Of a stretch of 64,000 nucleotides of DNA, positions 26,032-34,398 are shown in pieces. The stretch lies in contig NZ_JAULSA010000006.1 of the NCBI RefSeq assembly GCF_030518235.1, positions 248,001 to 312,000 on the forward strand, written 5' to 3'. How positions within the stretch are numbered: position 1 is the first letter of the stretch; the number at the start of each line of letters is the position of its first letter. Position numbers and translations under genes: made by a program. Source of the DNA: Saccharibacillus sp. CPCC 101409. Lineage in GTDB: Bacteria > Bacillota > Bacilli > Paenibacillales > Paenibacillaceae. The notes under the pieces were generated by a model. That model ran no database searches. It was given only the letters and a program-made list of their open reading frames with translations, and had not been told where the DNA came from.

Positions 26032-28071
26032 TTACAAATACTCCTCCATCCACCCCGCGATATGCGATAACCGCGCCACTCGCAGCGACGGATGGCCGCC
26101 GCGGGACAGGTCGTGGCTGGCGCCCGGGAAGCGGACGAGGCGGGTTTTGCGGCCCAGGCGTTTGAGCGCGGTGAACAGCTGCTCGGCCTGCTCGATCGGG
26201 CAGCGCAGATCCTGTTCGCCGTGCAGGATGAGCAGCGGCGTGCGCACCTGCTGCACGTAAGCGAGCGGCGAGTGTTTCCACAGCAGTTCCGTGCTCTGCC
26301 AGACGTCGCCGCCGATCTGGTCTTCCGTGAAGAAGAAACCGATATCGCTGACGCCGTAGAACGAGATCCAGTTGGAGATGGACCGCTGCGTCACCGCCGC
26401 TTTGAAGCGGTCGGTGTGGCCGACGATCCAGTTGGTCATAAAGCCGCCGTAGCTGCCGCCCGTGACGCCGAGCCGCTCTTCGTCGATGTAGTCGAAGCGT
26501 TCCAGCGCGTAATCCACCGTTTCCATCAGGTCGCGGTAGTCCCCGCCGCCGTAGTCGCCGCGGCACGCATTGACGAATTCCTGGCCGTAGCCGTGTCCGC
26601 CGCGCGGATTGGAGAAGATCACCGCATTGCCCTGCGACGCCAGCAGCTGGAACTCGTGCATAAACGTATGGCCGTACATCATATGCGGACCGCCGTGGAT
26701 TTCGAGGATCGTCGGCACTTTTTGGGACGGTCCGCCGCCGGACTCTTGCTTGAATCCGACCGGTTTCATGATCCAGCCCTGCACCTTCCAGCCGTCCTTG
26801 GTTTCCACCCAGAACGCTTCCGGCGCGCTCAGCTCGTGCTCGCCCAGCCAGACGCCGTTGGAATCGGTGAGCCGCGTTTCTTCCTTCGTGCCGGGCGCGA
26901 AGCGGTACAGGTCGCCCGGGTTCAGCGCATCCGAGACCGCGACGATAAAGCCGTCGTTGTGGTCAGGCGTTACCTGGTACACATCGCGGTCGCCGCCCAG
27001 CAGCACTTCGTGGCCGGAGCCGTCCGCCGCGAAGCGGGCCAGCCCCGCGCTTCCGTGCCTTGTGAACAGCGCGTATACCGAACTTCCGTCGGAGCTGAAC
27101 AGGGGAGCCGGCGAGCCGAGGCCCGAGCGCATATCGCCGACGACGGAGTTGCCGATCAGCAGATCGCGGTCCTGCACGAGGCAGGCGATCTCGCCGCCTT
27201 CGGCAGGCACGAGGTACAGCCGGTTCAGCGTGGCGTTATGGTATGAGCGGTCGCTCGCGAAGAACGCGATCTTCGAGCCGTCCGGCGCAAACGCCATCTG
27301 GCCGACGCCCCAGTCCGAACCCGTCAGTTTGCGCCGATTGCCGCCGTCCGCGTCGGCCACGTACAGGTCGCTCACCAGCAGCAGATCCGGATCGGTGTCG
27401 TCGCCTTCTTCGGGAATGTAGGCGGCAAACGCGATCTTCGAGCCGTCCGGCGACCAGGCGAAGCTTTCCGCGTCGAAATCGCCGGACGTCACCGCGGTTT
27501 CGCTGCCGCTTTCCGCGTCGACGACGAACAGATGCGTCCGCTTGCCGTCCCACAGGCCGGAACCGTCGCCTTTGTAGCGGATGCGGTCGATTACTTGTGC
27601 TTCGAGCGGCTTGTCTTGATCTTCTTTCGAATCGCGGTTTGCGTCTTCTCTATCCGAATGAGTTCCATCCGTCCGTTCCGCGTCCACCTGCGAGGAAACG
27701 AGCAGCTTCGAGCCGTCCGGCGACCATTTGAAGCCGCCCGCGCCGTTTGCAAGCTTCGTCAGCACCCGCGCTTCGCCGCCCGACGCCGGAAGAATCCAGA
27801 TCTGCCGCTTATCGAGATGCTTGCGCGCAAACGCCAGTTTGGAGCCGTCCGGCGACCACAGCGGGGAAGCGTCCTGCTCGCCGGAAGTAAACACGAAATC
27901 GTTTTTCCCGTGTTCGTCCATCGCCCGGATTTTCGTGATATAACCGTCCCGCTTCTCGTTCACCGTTCGTTCCGTATATACGATGCGCCCGTCCGCTTTC
28001 GAGACGTCCGGCGCGCCGACCCACACAAAGCGGTACAAGTCTTCCGCGGTCAATCCGCGTTTTTCGGTCAT
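26032..28071 (-). CDS. S9-family serine peptidase (prolyl oligopeptidase type)
   Basis: The 679-residue protein has a WD40-like beta-propeller (repeated SPDGSKLAFAR and APDGSKIAFF words, residues 1-400) and a C-terminal alpha/beta hydrolase. The nucleophile is in GGSYGGFMTNW near residue 540, Asp in HGEQDLRCP, and His in GASHDLSRGG. It cleaves short peptides, probably in the cytoplasm since no signal peptide is seen. The family is often annotated as acylaminoacyl peptidase. Confidence 0.9.
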   Translation of the reverse strand: MTEKRGLTAEDLYRFVWVGAPDVSKADGRIVYTERTVNEKRDGYITKIRAMDEHGKNDFVFTSGEQDASPLWSPDGSKLAFARKHLDKRQIWILPASGGEARVLTKLANGAGGFKWSPDGSKLLVSSQVDAERTDGTHSDREDANRDSKEDQDKPLEAQVIDRIRYKGDGSGLWDGKRTHLFVVDAESGSETAVTSGDFDAESFAWSPDGSKIAFAAYIPEEGDDTDPDLLLVSDLYVADADGGNRRKLTGSDWGVGQMAFAPDGSKIAFFASDRSYHNATLNRLYLVPAEGGEIACLVQDRDLLIGNSVVGDMRSGLGSPAPLFSSDGSSVYALFTRHGSAGLARFAADGSGHEVLLGGDRDVYQVTPDHNDGFIVAVSDALNPGDLYRFAPGTKEETRLTDSNGVWLGEHELSAPEAFWVETKDGWKVQGWIMKPVGFKQESGGGPSQKVPTILEIHGGPHMMYGHTFMHEFQLLASQGNAVIFSNPRGGHGYGQEFVNACRGDYGGGDYRDLMETVDYALERFDYIDEERLGVTGGSYGGFMTNWIVGHTDRFKAAVTQRSISNWISFYGVSDIGFFFTEDQIGGDVWQSTELLWKHSPLAYVQQVRTPLLILHGEQDLRCPIEQAEQLFTALKRLGRKTRLVRFPGASHDLSRGGHPSLRVARLSHIAGWMEEYL

Positions 28072-28205
28072 GATTCATCCTCCTCAAACAGACTGTGCTG
28101 AACTTTCATTTTACTGCTTTCCATGATACGGGATGTTCGAATAATCGGCAAATTGATAAGTGGGTATCTTTTGCCGAAAGCAACTTTTTTGTGACCTGCG
28201 ATTCA

Positions 28206-28234
28206 TTGGCGTTTGGATAAAAATCCCGTAAAAT
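28206..28234 (+). promoter_or_regulatory. Promoter of the NAT-like gene
   Basis: TTGGCG at 28206-28211 and TAAAAT at 28229-28234 are 17 bp apart, about 100 bp before the start codon. Confidence 0.5.
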
Positions 28235-28335
28235 GGATGACATCAGCGATTTGCAAGTACTAAAAGTCAGACTTTCCGGTCCGTGCACCGCTGCGGCCGA
28301 TAGGTCCGGAAGACGAAAGGTGAATCGAATCGGAT

Positions 28336-29100
28336 ATGAGAGCGACGGAAGAGATATTAGGGGTCTGGAAACGGTTTGACGATGTTCCGATGGAGACGCT
28401 GACCAAAGCGTGGCTGCATGCGCGGGGCGAACAATTCGAACTGCGCAGCGTGGAGCGGATGCGAGAGCAGCGGGAAGAGTTCGGGACGTCGGGCAACTGT
28501 TTCGATCTGGCGTACTGGCTGATGGACGAACTGCGCGCGGACGGAATCGAATGCTATCCGGTCGGAAGCGGGTTCGGCTCGGCGAGCGCCCACGCCGCGG
28601 TAATCGCGGTAGGCTCGGACGGCAAACGCTATTTGTGCGACCTCGGCGACCAGTGGGTACAGCCGGTGCTGGTCGATCTGGACGGCGAAGATTATACGGA
28701 AGACCTGCTGAAAGGTTTTGTGGCGGGAATGGGGATCTCGGTGAAGTCCGACGGACGGCAGGCGCAGATTCGCTTCAGGCGCGCCGGCGGCCGGGAGCAT
28801 CGCAAAACGTTCAATTTGCGGCCGGCGGACGAAGCGGAATTTGCGGAAGCGGCGGCTTATTCGCAGCGGCTGCTGCGTTTTGCGCTGGCGGAGCGGCGAT
28901 TTCGGCTGGACGGGCACACCGTATGCTGGGAGTACGACCGCGGCCGCTCGCATGTGAACACGGACTGCGGTCTCTATTACGAGAGCGCCCCGCTCGGCGA
29001 CGAGACCTGGTCCCAGCGCATCTCCCGAAGGACGGGGCTTGCCGAAGCGGTGGTGCGAACGGCGCTGGACGTGTACGGCGAGCTGGACGGCGGAAGATGA
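28336..29100 (+). CDS. NAT-like papain-fold protein
   Basis: This 254-residue protein shows a possible Cys-His-Asp triad: Cys in TSGNCFDLAYWL (near residue 55), His in SAHAAVIAV (near 87) and Asp in LCDLGDQWVQP. The spacing fits arylamine N-acetyltransferases and related transglutaminase-like folds. The usual RGGxC motif is altered to TSGNC, so the activity may differ. The N-terminal MRATEEILGVWKRFDD has no signal peptide. It stands alone with its own promoter and terminator. Confidence 0.55.
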   Translation: MRATEEILGVWKRFDDVPMETLTKAWLHARGEQFELRSVERMREQREEFGTSGNCFDLAYWLMDELRADGIECYPVGSGFGSASAHAAVIAVGSDGKRYLCDLGDQWVQPVLVDLDGEDYTEDLLKGFVAGMGISVKSDGRQAQIRFRRAGGREHRKTFNLRPADEAEFAEAAAYSQRLLRFALAERRFRLDGHTVCWEYDRGRSHVNTDCGLYYESAPLGDETWSQRISRRTGLAEAVVRTALDVYGELDGGR

Positions 29101-29139
29101 GCGCTTGCGCGTTAAACAGTCGATTATACGGGGAAAAGG

Positions 29140-29182
29140 AAAGGACGGGATGCGGAGAAGAGCCGCGTTTCCCGTCCTTTTT
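29140..29182. terminator. Hairpin terminator
   Basis: AAGGACGGGA pairs with TCCCGTCCTT, flanked by A-rich and T-rich tracts, between two convergent genes. Confidence 0.75.
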
Positions 29183-29258
29183 GGCCTATCTTTGCCGCGC
29201 TCGGCGAAATCGAAGATTTCGCGGCGCCTGACTGAGGAAATTCCGTCCGTTTGGACCG

Positions 29259-29837
29259 TTAAGACTTCAGCCGCCGCGTCATGTGAATATCCAGCGGTTC
29301 CAGCGCCAGCAGCTCGGCGTCGGGTTCGGCCGTATTCTCGCCGCCGATGCTGCGGTAGAAACCGACCGCCGAACTGCTTTCGGCGGAGGAAATATACAGA
29401 TACCCGGCGCCGGCTTCGGCCGCCGCTTGCCCCAGCAGCTGCATGAATCGGGTGGCGATACCGCGTCTGCGGTAAGGCCGGCCGACGTACATCAGATCGA
29501 CCGCGAGCTTATCGCGCTTCGGCCCGATCCGGCGATGGCCCAGCAGTCCGAATCCCGCCAGCCGCTCGCCGTCGTAAGCGCCGAACGCCGTGCCGCCCGC
29601 TTCAAGCTCCCGCAGAAAACGGCTTTGCAGGCCTTCCAGCTGCTCGTCGTTCCAGCCCGGACATTCATGCCCGGCTTCGGTCCAGACTTCTTGTCCGTTC
29701 TCGACCCTGCAGATGCGTTCGATCTTCTCGGAGCGGTCCACCTGCGCTAGCAGAGAAACGTCGTCGGGCCGCATCCTGCGAATCCGGATTGCGGCGTAGT
29801 TGGCCTGGAGCCGCGGCTCGGCTTCTCGTGGCTTCAA
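29259..29837 (-). CDS. GNAT-family N-acetyltransferase
   Basis: The 192-residue protein has a GNAT core: VDLMYVGRPYRRRGIATRFM for acetyl-CoA binding and SSSAVGFYRSIGG near the end. Its ATG overlaps the stop of the upstream GNAT gene by four bases (ATGA), so the two are translationally coupled. The substrate is unknown. Confidence 0.82.
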   Translation of the reverse strand: MKPREAEPRLQANYAAIRIRRMRPDDVSLLAQVDRSEKIERICRVENGQEVWTEAGHECPGWNDEQLEGLQSRFLRELEAGGTAFGAYDGERLAGFGLLGHRRIGPKRDKLAVDLMYVGRPYRRRGIATRFMQLLGQAAAEAGAGYLYISSAESSSAVGFYRSIGGENTAEPDAELLALEPLDIHMTRRLKS

Positions 29838-30331
29838 CTGCTTACAACCTTGCGCAAGACCAGATTTCCTTCCGTGCCGGGACCGAACACGTCCGGGATA
29901 CTGGCGACGGGAATATAGCCGTTTTTGCCGTAAAAAGCGATCACGTCGTAATCTTCGCCGTACGTCATTAAGAACAGGCAGTACACGCCGCGATCGCGCG
30001 CGAACCGTTCGGCGGCGGCAAGCAGCCGGCTGCCGATGCCGGCGCGGCGGCAGGAGCGGTTTACGCCGATCTGCAGGATTTCGGCGCGCGCACCCCAGGC
30101 TTCGATGCCGGGAGGCGCCGGTTCATGCAGCACCGAAACGATCCCGAATGCTTCGGGATTGTCATCGTCATGCAGAGCGATATAATGCGCGCCGCGTGCG
30201 TAATTCAGATGAATACGGCGTCTGAGCCATGCTTCGTGCCGGAGATCTGTCAGATCGAGGCGTTCGTGTTCCACTTCGCCCAGCAGCTTCAGATACGGCT
30301 CGATTTCGTATTCTTCTATCTTTTTTAACAT
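29834..30331 (-). CDS. GNAT-family N-acetyltransferase
   Basis: The 165-residue protein has the motif GVNRSCRRAGIGSRLLAAAE and a C-terminal VIAFYGKNGYIPV segment. It starts at ATG 30331 after AAAAGGAGGTTCTTGT, and this ribosome binding site overlaps the stop of a degraded frame just upstream. It forms a two-gene operon with the next GNAT. Confidence 0.82.
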   Translation of the reverse strand: MLKKIEEYEIEPYLKLLGEVEHERLDLTDLRHEAWLRRRIHLNYARGAHYIALHDDDNPEAFGIVSVLHEPAPPGIEAWGARAEILQIGVNRSCRRAGIGSRLLAAAERFARDRGVYCLFLMTYGEDYDVIAFYGKNGYIPVASIPDVFGPGTEGNLVLRKVVSS

Positions 30332-30345
30332 ACAAGAACCTCCTT

Positions 30346-30528
30346 TTACTGGTACAGCCTGTACGGGTTGTGCGTACCGTCTTCAAGCTCGATCGCGCCA
30401 ATCCGGACCGAACCGCATGTTTGCAGCACGCCGTTCGAAGGGAGGTCGGCTGTACGCGCGACGGCGCAGAAGTCGTCCAGGTCTTCGGGCAGGAATTTGC
30501 GTAGAAGGATATCCGCGTATTCGATGTC
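30346..30528 (-). pseudogene. 5'-truncated gene remnant
   Basis: The frame ending at 30346 reads like real protein (YADILLRKFLPEDLDDF, then VLQTCGSVRIGAIELEDG), but it has no start codon of its own. Upstream it runs straight into an intergenic repeat at about 30530. Its stop touches the ribosome binding site of the next gene, as in an operon. I read it as the 3' remnant of a lost gene whose front was removed. The family is not recognised. Confidence 0.4.
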
Positions 30529-30532
30529 GTTT

Positions 30533-30642
30533 GGATCACATTTACAAGCGAAAAAGAAGAAATCGGGCTTTTTCAAAGGAAAATGGGATCGCAGCGGCAA
30601 CATTTTTACGAAAACGCCGCATATCCGGGCAAAATGTGATCG
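30533..30642. repeat. GATCACATTT-family intergenic repeat
   Basis: GGATCACATTT at 30533-30543 faces AAATGTGATCGC at 30632-30642, with a related GGGATCGC-GGCAAC word between. It is part of the 497-bp gap 30332-30828, otherwise filled by the remnant frame. Confidence 0.6.
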
Positions 30643-30828
30643 CCACGACAACTTTCTTGCCGGTAGAAGTTATTCCATCCGGTAAAGGCTATATGGCCGA
30701 GCGAGCCGGAGCCAGTCGAAGCCGGCCGCAGCCCATCGAAATCGTTCCATACCGGCGATCCGATTCCCGGCCTGTCGCTCCCGGCAGCTCATCGCTGCCT
30801 TAGCACTGCCCCTTGAACCCCGCCGAGT

Positions 30829-31782
30829 CTACAGCTCGACCCCGTAACGCTGCTCCTCCGTCACAATGCGGAAGCCCGCCGATGTATACGTGCGCAGCGC
30901 CGAGTCGTTCAGCGTCTCGACGTCCAGTTCGGCCTCCGAGCAGCCCGCGGCGCGGATTTCTTCCAGCGCCCGGGCCAGCAGGGCGGAAGCGAGGCCGCGC
31001 CGGCGATGCGGCTCGCGGACAAAGACCTCATCGATCTCGCCGGTGTCTTCTTCCTCGATCCAGTACATCAGGCTGGCCGCCGGTTCGCCGTCCGCTTCGA
31101 TTTGCAGCAGACGCCAGCCCGGCTGGTGCATCATATCCTCCAGCCGTTTGGGGCCGATCGTCGTTTCGGGCCAGATCTCCCGATCGAGCGCCAGATACTG
31201 CTCCTTTTGTTCGTCCGTCAGTTTATCGAACGCACGCCAGGCATAACCGTCCGGCAGTTCACGCGTCTCGATCGGCTGCGCTTTGCCGCCGTCCAGCTCC
31301 CGTCTCATCAGGAACTGCTTGTTCAGCGGAGCGAATCCGCCCCGGCCGGCAAAGTAATCGGTGTTCGCGGTTTCTTCGGCGTAATTGCCGAAGCACAGCA
31401 TCGCGCCGTGGGCGGCCGGCAGTTCCCGCTTCAATTCCAGCGCCCGTGCGTGTACCCTGGCGTACAGCGCGCCGAGCAGCTCCGCGTCCGCGGCGCGCTC
31501 GGGCAGCGTTTTGATATTGAAAAATATCCGGTGCCGCGCCGAAGCGCCGGATTCCGGCGGCATGATCGCGAGCACTTCCACCTGGCCTTTGCCGACCAGA
31601 CGGCCCTGCTCGAACGCGCCGAACACATTCGGCCAGTTGTCTTGTTCGCCGACCCACCAGAAAACAAGGCGCCGGTCTTTGACCGCCGCGTCGTAGAAAG
31701 CGCCGAGCGCCTCGAAGTCGCTTTCGGCAAACGGCCGGATTTCAAGATCCGGCTTATCTTTTGCATCGAATTTTTCGTTCAT
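30829..31782 (-). CDS. Double-domain GNAT protein
   Basis: The 317-residue protein carries two GNAT domains, as in mycothiol-synthase-like proteins. The first spans about residues 12-150; the second, about 165-317, has the clear acetyl-CoA motif VFVREPHRRRGLASALLARA and LRTYTSAGFRI. Only the second appears to have an intact acetyl-CoA loop. The substrate is unknown. Confidence 0.78.
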   Translation of the reverse strand: MNEKFDAKDKPDLEIRPFAESDFEALGAFYDAAVKDRRLVFWWVGEQDNWPNVFGAFEQGRLVGKGQVEVLAIMPPESGASARHRIFFNIKTLPERAADAELLGALYARVHARALELKRELPAAHGAMLCFGNYAEETANTDYFAGRGGFAPLNKQFLMRRELDGGKAQPIETRELPDGYAWRAFDKLTDEQKEQYLALDREIWPETTIGPKRLEDMMHQPGWRLLQIEADGEPAASLMYWIEEEDTGEIDEVFVREPHRRRGLASALLARALEEIRAAGCSEAELDVETLNDSALRTYTSAGFRIVTEEQRYGVEL

Positions 31783-32040
31783 GGTTTATATTCCTCTTTT
31801 CCGGCAGGCAGCCTGCCTACGCTCAGTATGCCGCAGAATATCGGCGGACAATGAACCGTTCTTGCGCAGTTTAACGTTTCGATCGCAGCATTCGTCGTCC
31901 TCCGTAATCCGGCTTTCGAAACAAAATACCGGCAAAAGTGAACGTTTTTTCAACCGTATTCGTCATTTGGGGTAAAGCGTGCGTCGAAGCCGAGCCGGAC
32001 TTCCGCTTCTTCGGCGGCGCAAGCGAATGAAACGAAAGGG

Positions 32041-32973
32041 GTGTTTGGCTTGTTTATGCTCGATCCTTCCACGCAATCTTCCCGGCGCTCCGAATCCGGC
32101 GGCGCAAACAGCGTAACCGGCGGACTGCTCCTGCTGCTGCGGCCCAAACAGTGGACCAAGAATCTGCTGCTGTTCGCGGCGCTGCTGTTTTCCTATGAAA
32201 AGATTTCTCCGCGCACCGCGGGCGAAACGCTGCTCGGCTTCCTGATCTTCTGTCTGGTCGCGGGCTGCGTGTATATCCTCAACGATGTGGCGGACCGCGA
32301 GCGGGACCGCGCACATCCGGTCAAATGCCGCCGGCCGATCGCTTCGGGGCGGGTCGGCGCGGGGCAGGCGGCCGCGTTCGGCGGCATTCTGCTGCTCCTG
32401 TCGCTGACGGCCTCCTTCTGGCTGAATCCGCTGTTCGGCGCGCTGTGCGTGATTTATTTTGCGATCAATACCGCTTATTCGTTCGCGCTCAAGCATGTGG
32501 TGATTCTGGATGTCATGACCGTCGCGGCCGGCTTCGTGCTGAGAGCGATCGCGGGCGGGGTGCTGATCGACGTGCCGTTTACGCCGTGGTTTCTGCTGTG
32601 CACGCTGCTGCTGTCGCTGTTTCTCGCGATCGGCAAACGCCGGCACGAGCTGGTGCTGCTGCGTCAGGACACCGGCTCGCACCGCAAAGTGCTGGACCGC
32701 TACTCGATCGTGCTGCTGGACCAGATGAACACGATCGTGACGACGGGGGCGATTATCAGCTACTCGCTGTTTACGTTCACGTCCGGCCGCAGCATCCACC
32801 TGATGTGGACCATTCCGCTGGTCGTATACGGCATGTTCCGCTATCTGTACCTGATCCATATCGAGAACAAAGGCGGCTCGCCGGACAAAGTCCTGTTCGA
32901 AGACAAACCGATCCTTATGACCGTGGCGCTGTACGCGATTTCCGTCGTGTGCATTTTCGCCTTTTTGGAGTAG
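32041..32973 (+). CDS. UbiA-family phosphoribosyl-phosphoryl-polyprenol synthase-like prenyltransferase
   Basis: The protein is about 310 residues with roughly nine membrane helices. The UbiA aspartate motifs are NDVADRERDRAHPVKCRRP near residue 85 and a second at DKPILM/NKGGSPDK near 280. The sequence style (LRPKQWTKNLLLFAALLFS at the start) matches decaprenyl-phosphate phosphoribosyltransferases, which join PRPP to a polyprenyl phosphate. The start is uncertain: GTG 32041 is the longest, but TTG 32050 fits the AAAGGGG site better. It is the first of five tightly packed genes. Confidence 0.82.
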   Translation: MFGLFMLDPSTQSSRRSESGGANSVTGGLLLLLRPKQWTKNLLLFAALLFSYEKISPRTAGETLLGFLIFCLVAGCVYILNDVADRERDRAHPVKCRRPIASGRVGAGQAAAFGGILLLLSLTASFWLNPLFGALCVIYFAINTAYSFALKHVVILDVMTVAAGFVLRAIAGGVLIDVPFTPWFLLCTLLLSLFLAIGKRRHELVLLRQDTGSHRKVLDRYSIVLLDQMNTIVTTGAIISYSLFTFTSGRSIHLMWTIPLVVYGMFRYLYLIHIENKGGSPDKVLFEDKPILMTVALYAISVVCIFAFLE

Positions 32974-32977
32974 ACCT

Positions 32978-33616
32978 ATGTCAATTATCAAACTCGCCAT
33001 CTTCGATCTCGACAAAACGGTGATCGACAGCGATTCCATGTTCCAGTTCGTCCGCTACGCTATCCGGCGTTCGCCGGCGCAGCTGCTGCGTTTGCCCGCG
33101 ATCGCCGCTCACACGCTGCTGTTCAAGCTGGGACTGCTGAGCGTCGAGTCGGCCAAACGCAGTTATTTTCACGCGATTGCAACCATGACGGAGCGCGATC
33201 TGGAGCGTTTTTACGAACAGGTGCTGTCCCGATCCATCTATCCGCAGGCGGCAGAGGAGATGCGCAAACGCAAACAAGAAGGCTGCCACGTGCTGCTGGT
33301 GACGGCTTCGCCGCACGCTTACGCCAAATTTTTCGGCAGTCTGCCCGAAGTGGACGGCGTGATCGGCACGCTGTTGGCTCCGGGCGCGGACGGCTGCGGA
33401 TACACAAGCACGATCGAAGGGCGCAACTGCAAAGGGCAAGAAAAAGTCCGCCGTATCCGCCGGTATCTGGAAGAGCGCGGACTTGAGATCGACTTCGTGC
33501 GTTCGTGCGCCTACTCCGACTCGCTGTCCGATCTGCCGGTGATGGAGCTGGCGGCGCGGAAATATTTTATCAACAGGCGGGTGCCGGGAGCGGAGGAACT
33601 GCGATGGAGACGATGA
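32978..33616 (+). CDS. HAD-superfamily phosphatase (type IB)
   Basis: The 212-residue protein has HAD motif I DLDKTVIDSDS at residue 10, motif II in LLVTASPHAY, and motif IV in CAYSDSLSDLPVME. It follows the UbiA-like gene by 4 bp. In this context it could remove the 5-phosphate from polyprenyl-phosphoryl-phosphoribose, as a phosphatase does in the mycobacterial arabinan-precursor pathway; that role is inferred from the neighbours only. Confidence 0.8.
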   Translation: MSIIKLAIFDLDKTVIDSDSMFQFVRYAIRRSPAQLLRLPAIAAHTLLFKLGLLSVESAKRSYFHAIATMTERDLERFYEQVLSRSIYPQAAEEMRKRKQEGCHVLLVTASPHAYAKFFGSLPEVDGVIGTLLAPGADGCGYTSTIEGRNCKGQEKVRRIRRYLEERGLEIDFVRSCAYSDSLSDLPVMELAARKYFINRRVPGAEELRWRR

Positions 33617-33942
33617 ACGGCGCAGGCCGGCATACCGGAAAAGGGCTGATGCTGCTGTCCGCTTTCCTGACGGCGACGGGGCAATTGTTCTGGAAATGGG
33701 GACTGGACAGCTGGGCGTATCTGGGACTCGGCTTTGTCTGCTACGGGCTGGGCGCGCTGCTGATGATCCGGGCGTTTGCGCTGGAAAAGCTGTCGGTCGC
33801 TTATCCGCTGCTGTGCACGGGGTATATGTTTGCGCTCGGGTACGGGCATTTTCTGCTGGGCGAAACGTTGACTTTATCGAAAATAGCGGCGGTGCTGCTG
33901 CTCGGAATTGGGGTGACGCTGACCAGTGTGGAACGAAAATAG
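33604..33942 (+). CDS. SMR/EamA-like small membrane protein, subunit 1
   Basis: The 112-residue protein starts at the ATG after GGAGGAACTGCG and overlaps the HAD gene by 13 bp. It has four hydrophobic helices (LSAFLTATGQLFWKWGL, then LGFVCYGLGALLMIRAFAL). Together with the next gene it looks like the ArnE/ArnF half-flippase pair that moves a polyprenyl-phosphate-linked aminopentose across the membrane. As a drug pump it would be less expected inside this operon. Confidence 0.75.
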   Translation: METMNGAGRHTGKGLMLLSAFLTATGQLFWKWGLDSWAYLGLGFVCYGLGALLMIRAFALEKLSVAYPLLCTGYMFALGYGHFLLGETLTLSKIAAVLLLGIGVTLTSVERK

Positions 33943-34258
33943 CTGGCTCCTGCCGCTGCTTCTGCCGATGACGCTCTGCGGAGCGCTGGGCGCGGCGGGG
34001 CTCAAATTGTACGCGGACGGACGGTGTTTGCGGCATCTGCTGCTCGGTTTCGGTTTCTATGGACTGGGCGCTCTGCTGAATATTGCGCTGCTGCGCGTCC
34101 TGCCGCTGACGGTGGTGCTGCCCGCCAATGCGCTGACCTATGTGTGGACGCTGCTGCTCGCCCGATTTTACTTTGGAGAGAAGGTAGGCCCGCTGCGGTG
34201 GTTCGGGATTTTGTTTATTCTGGGCGGACTGGCGCTGCTAGTCGCTTGTCTCACTTAG
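33926..34258 (+). CDS. SMR/EamA-like small membrane protein, subunit 2
   Basis: The 110-residue protein starts with GTG inside the end of the previous gene (17-bp overlap), so the two are translationally coupled and probably form a heterodimer. Four helices are visible, with GALGAAGLKLYADG and LPANALTYVWTLLLA. A long inverted repeat begins in its last codons. Confidence 0.75.
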   Translation: MWNENSWLLPLLLPMTLCGALGAAGLKLYADGRCLRHLLLGFGFYGLGALLNIALLRVLPLTVVLPANALTYVWTLLLARFYFGEKVGPLRWFGILFILGGLALLVACLT

Positions 34259-34341
34259 ATAGTAGGTTTACGTTCGTCTGAATCGCTCATGGTTCTTGTG
34301 CGAATCAGACGGACGTAACCTTCCATTTGCTTGAGACAAGT
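34244..34341. repeat. 98-bp imperfect inverted repeat between SMR2 and the membrane transferase
   Basis: GCTTGTCTCA (34244-34253) faces TGAGACAAG (34332-34340), and inside them GGTTTACG-TTCGTCTGAATCGC faces GCGAATCAGACGG-ACGTAACC. The stem is long with few mismatches and a loop of about 13 bases. It overlaps the last codons of the SMR2 gene. No T-run follows directly, so it may stabilise or separate the mRNA rather than terminate it. Confidence 0.7.
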
Positions 34342-34398
34342 CGTTAGTGACGTGAATAAGCGTTTTTGAAAAAGAATGAATGCCGGTTGGAGGTTACC

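Noticed and set aside
33604-34258. The two SMR proteins as a drug-efflux pair.
   Set aside because: Overlap with the HAD gene and the UbiA context favour a lipid-sugar flippase, though efflux is not formally excluded.
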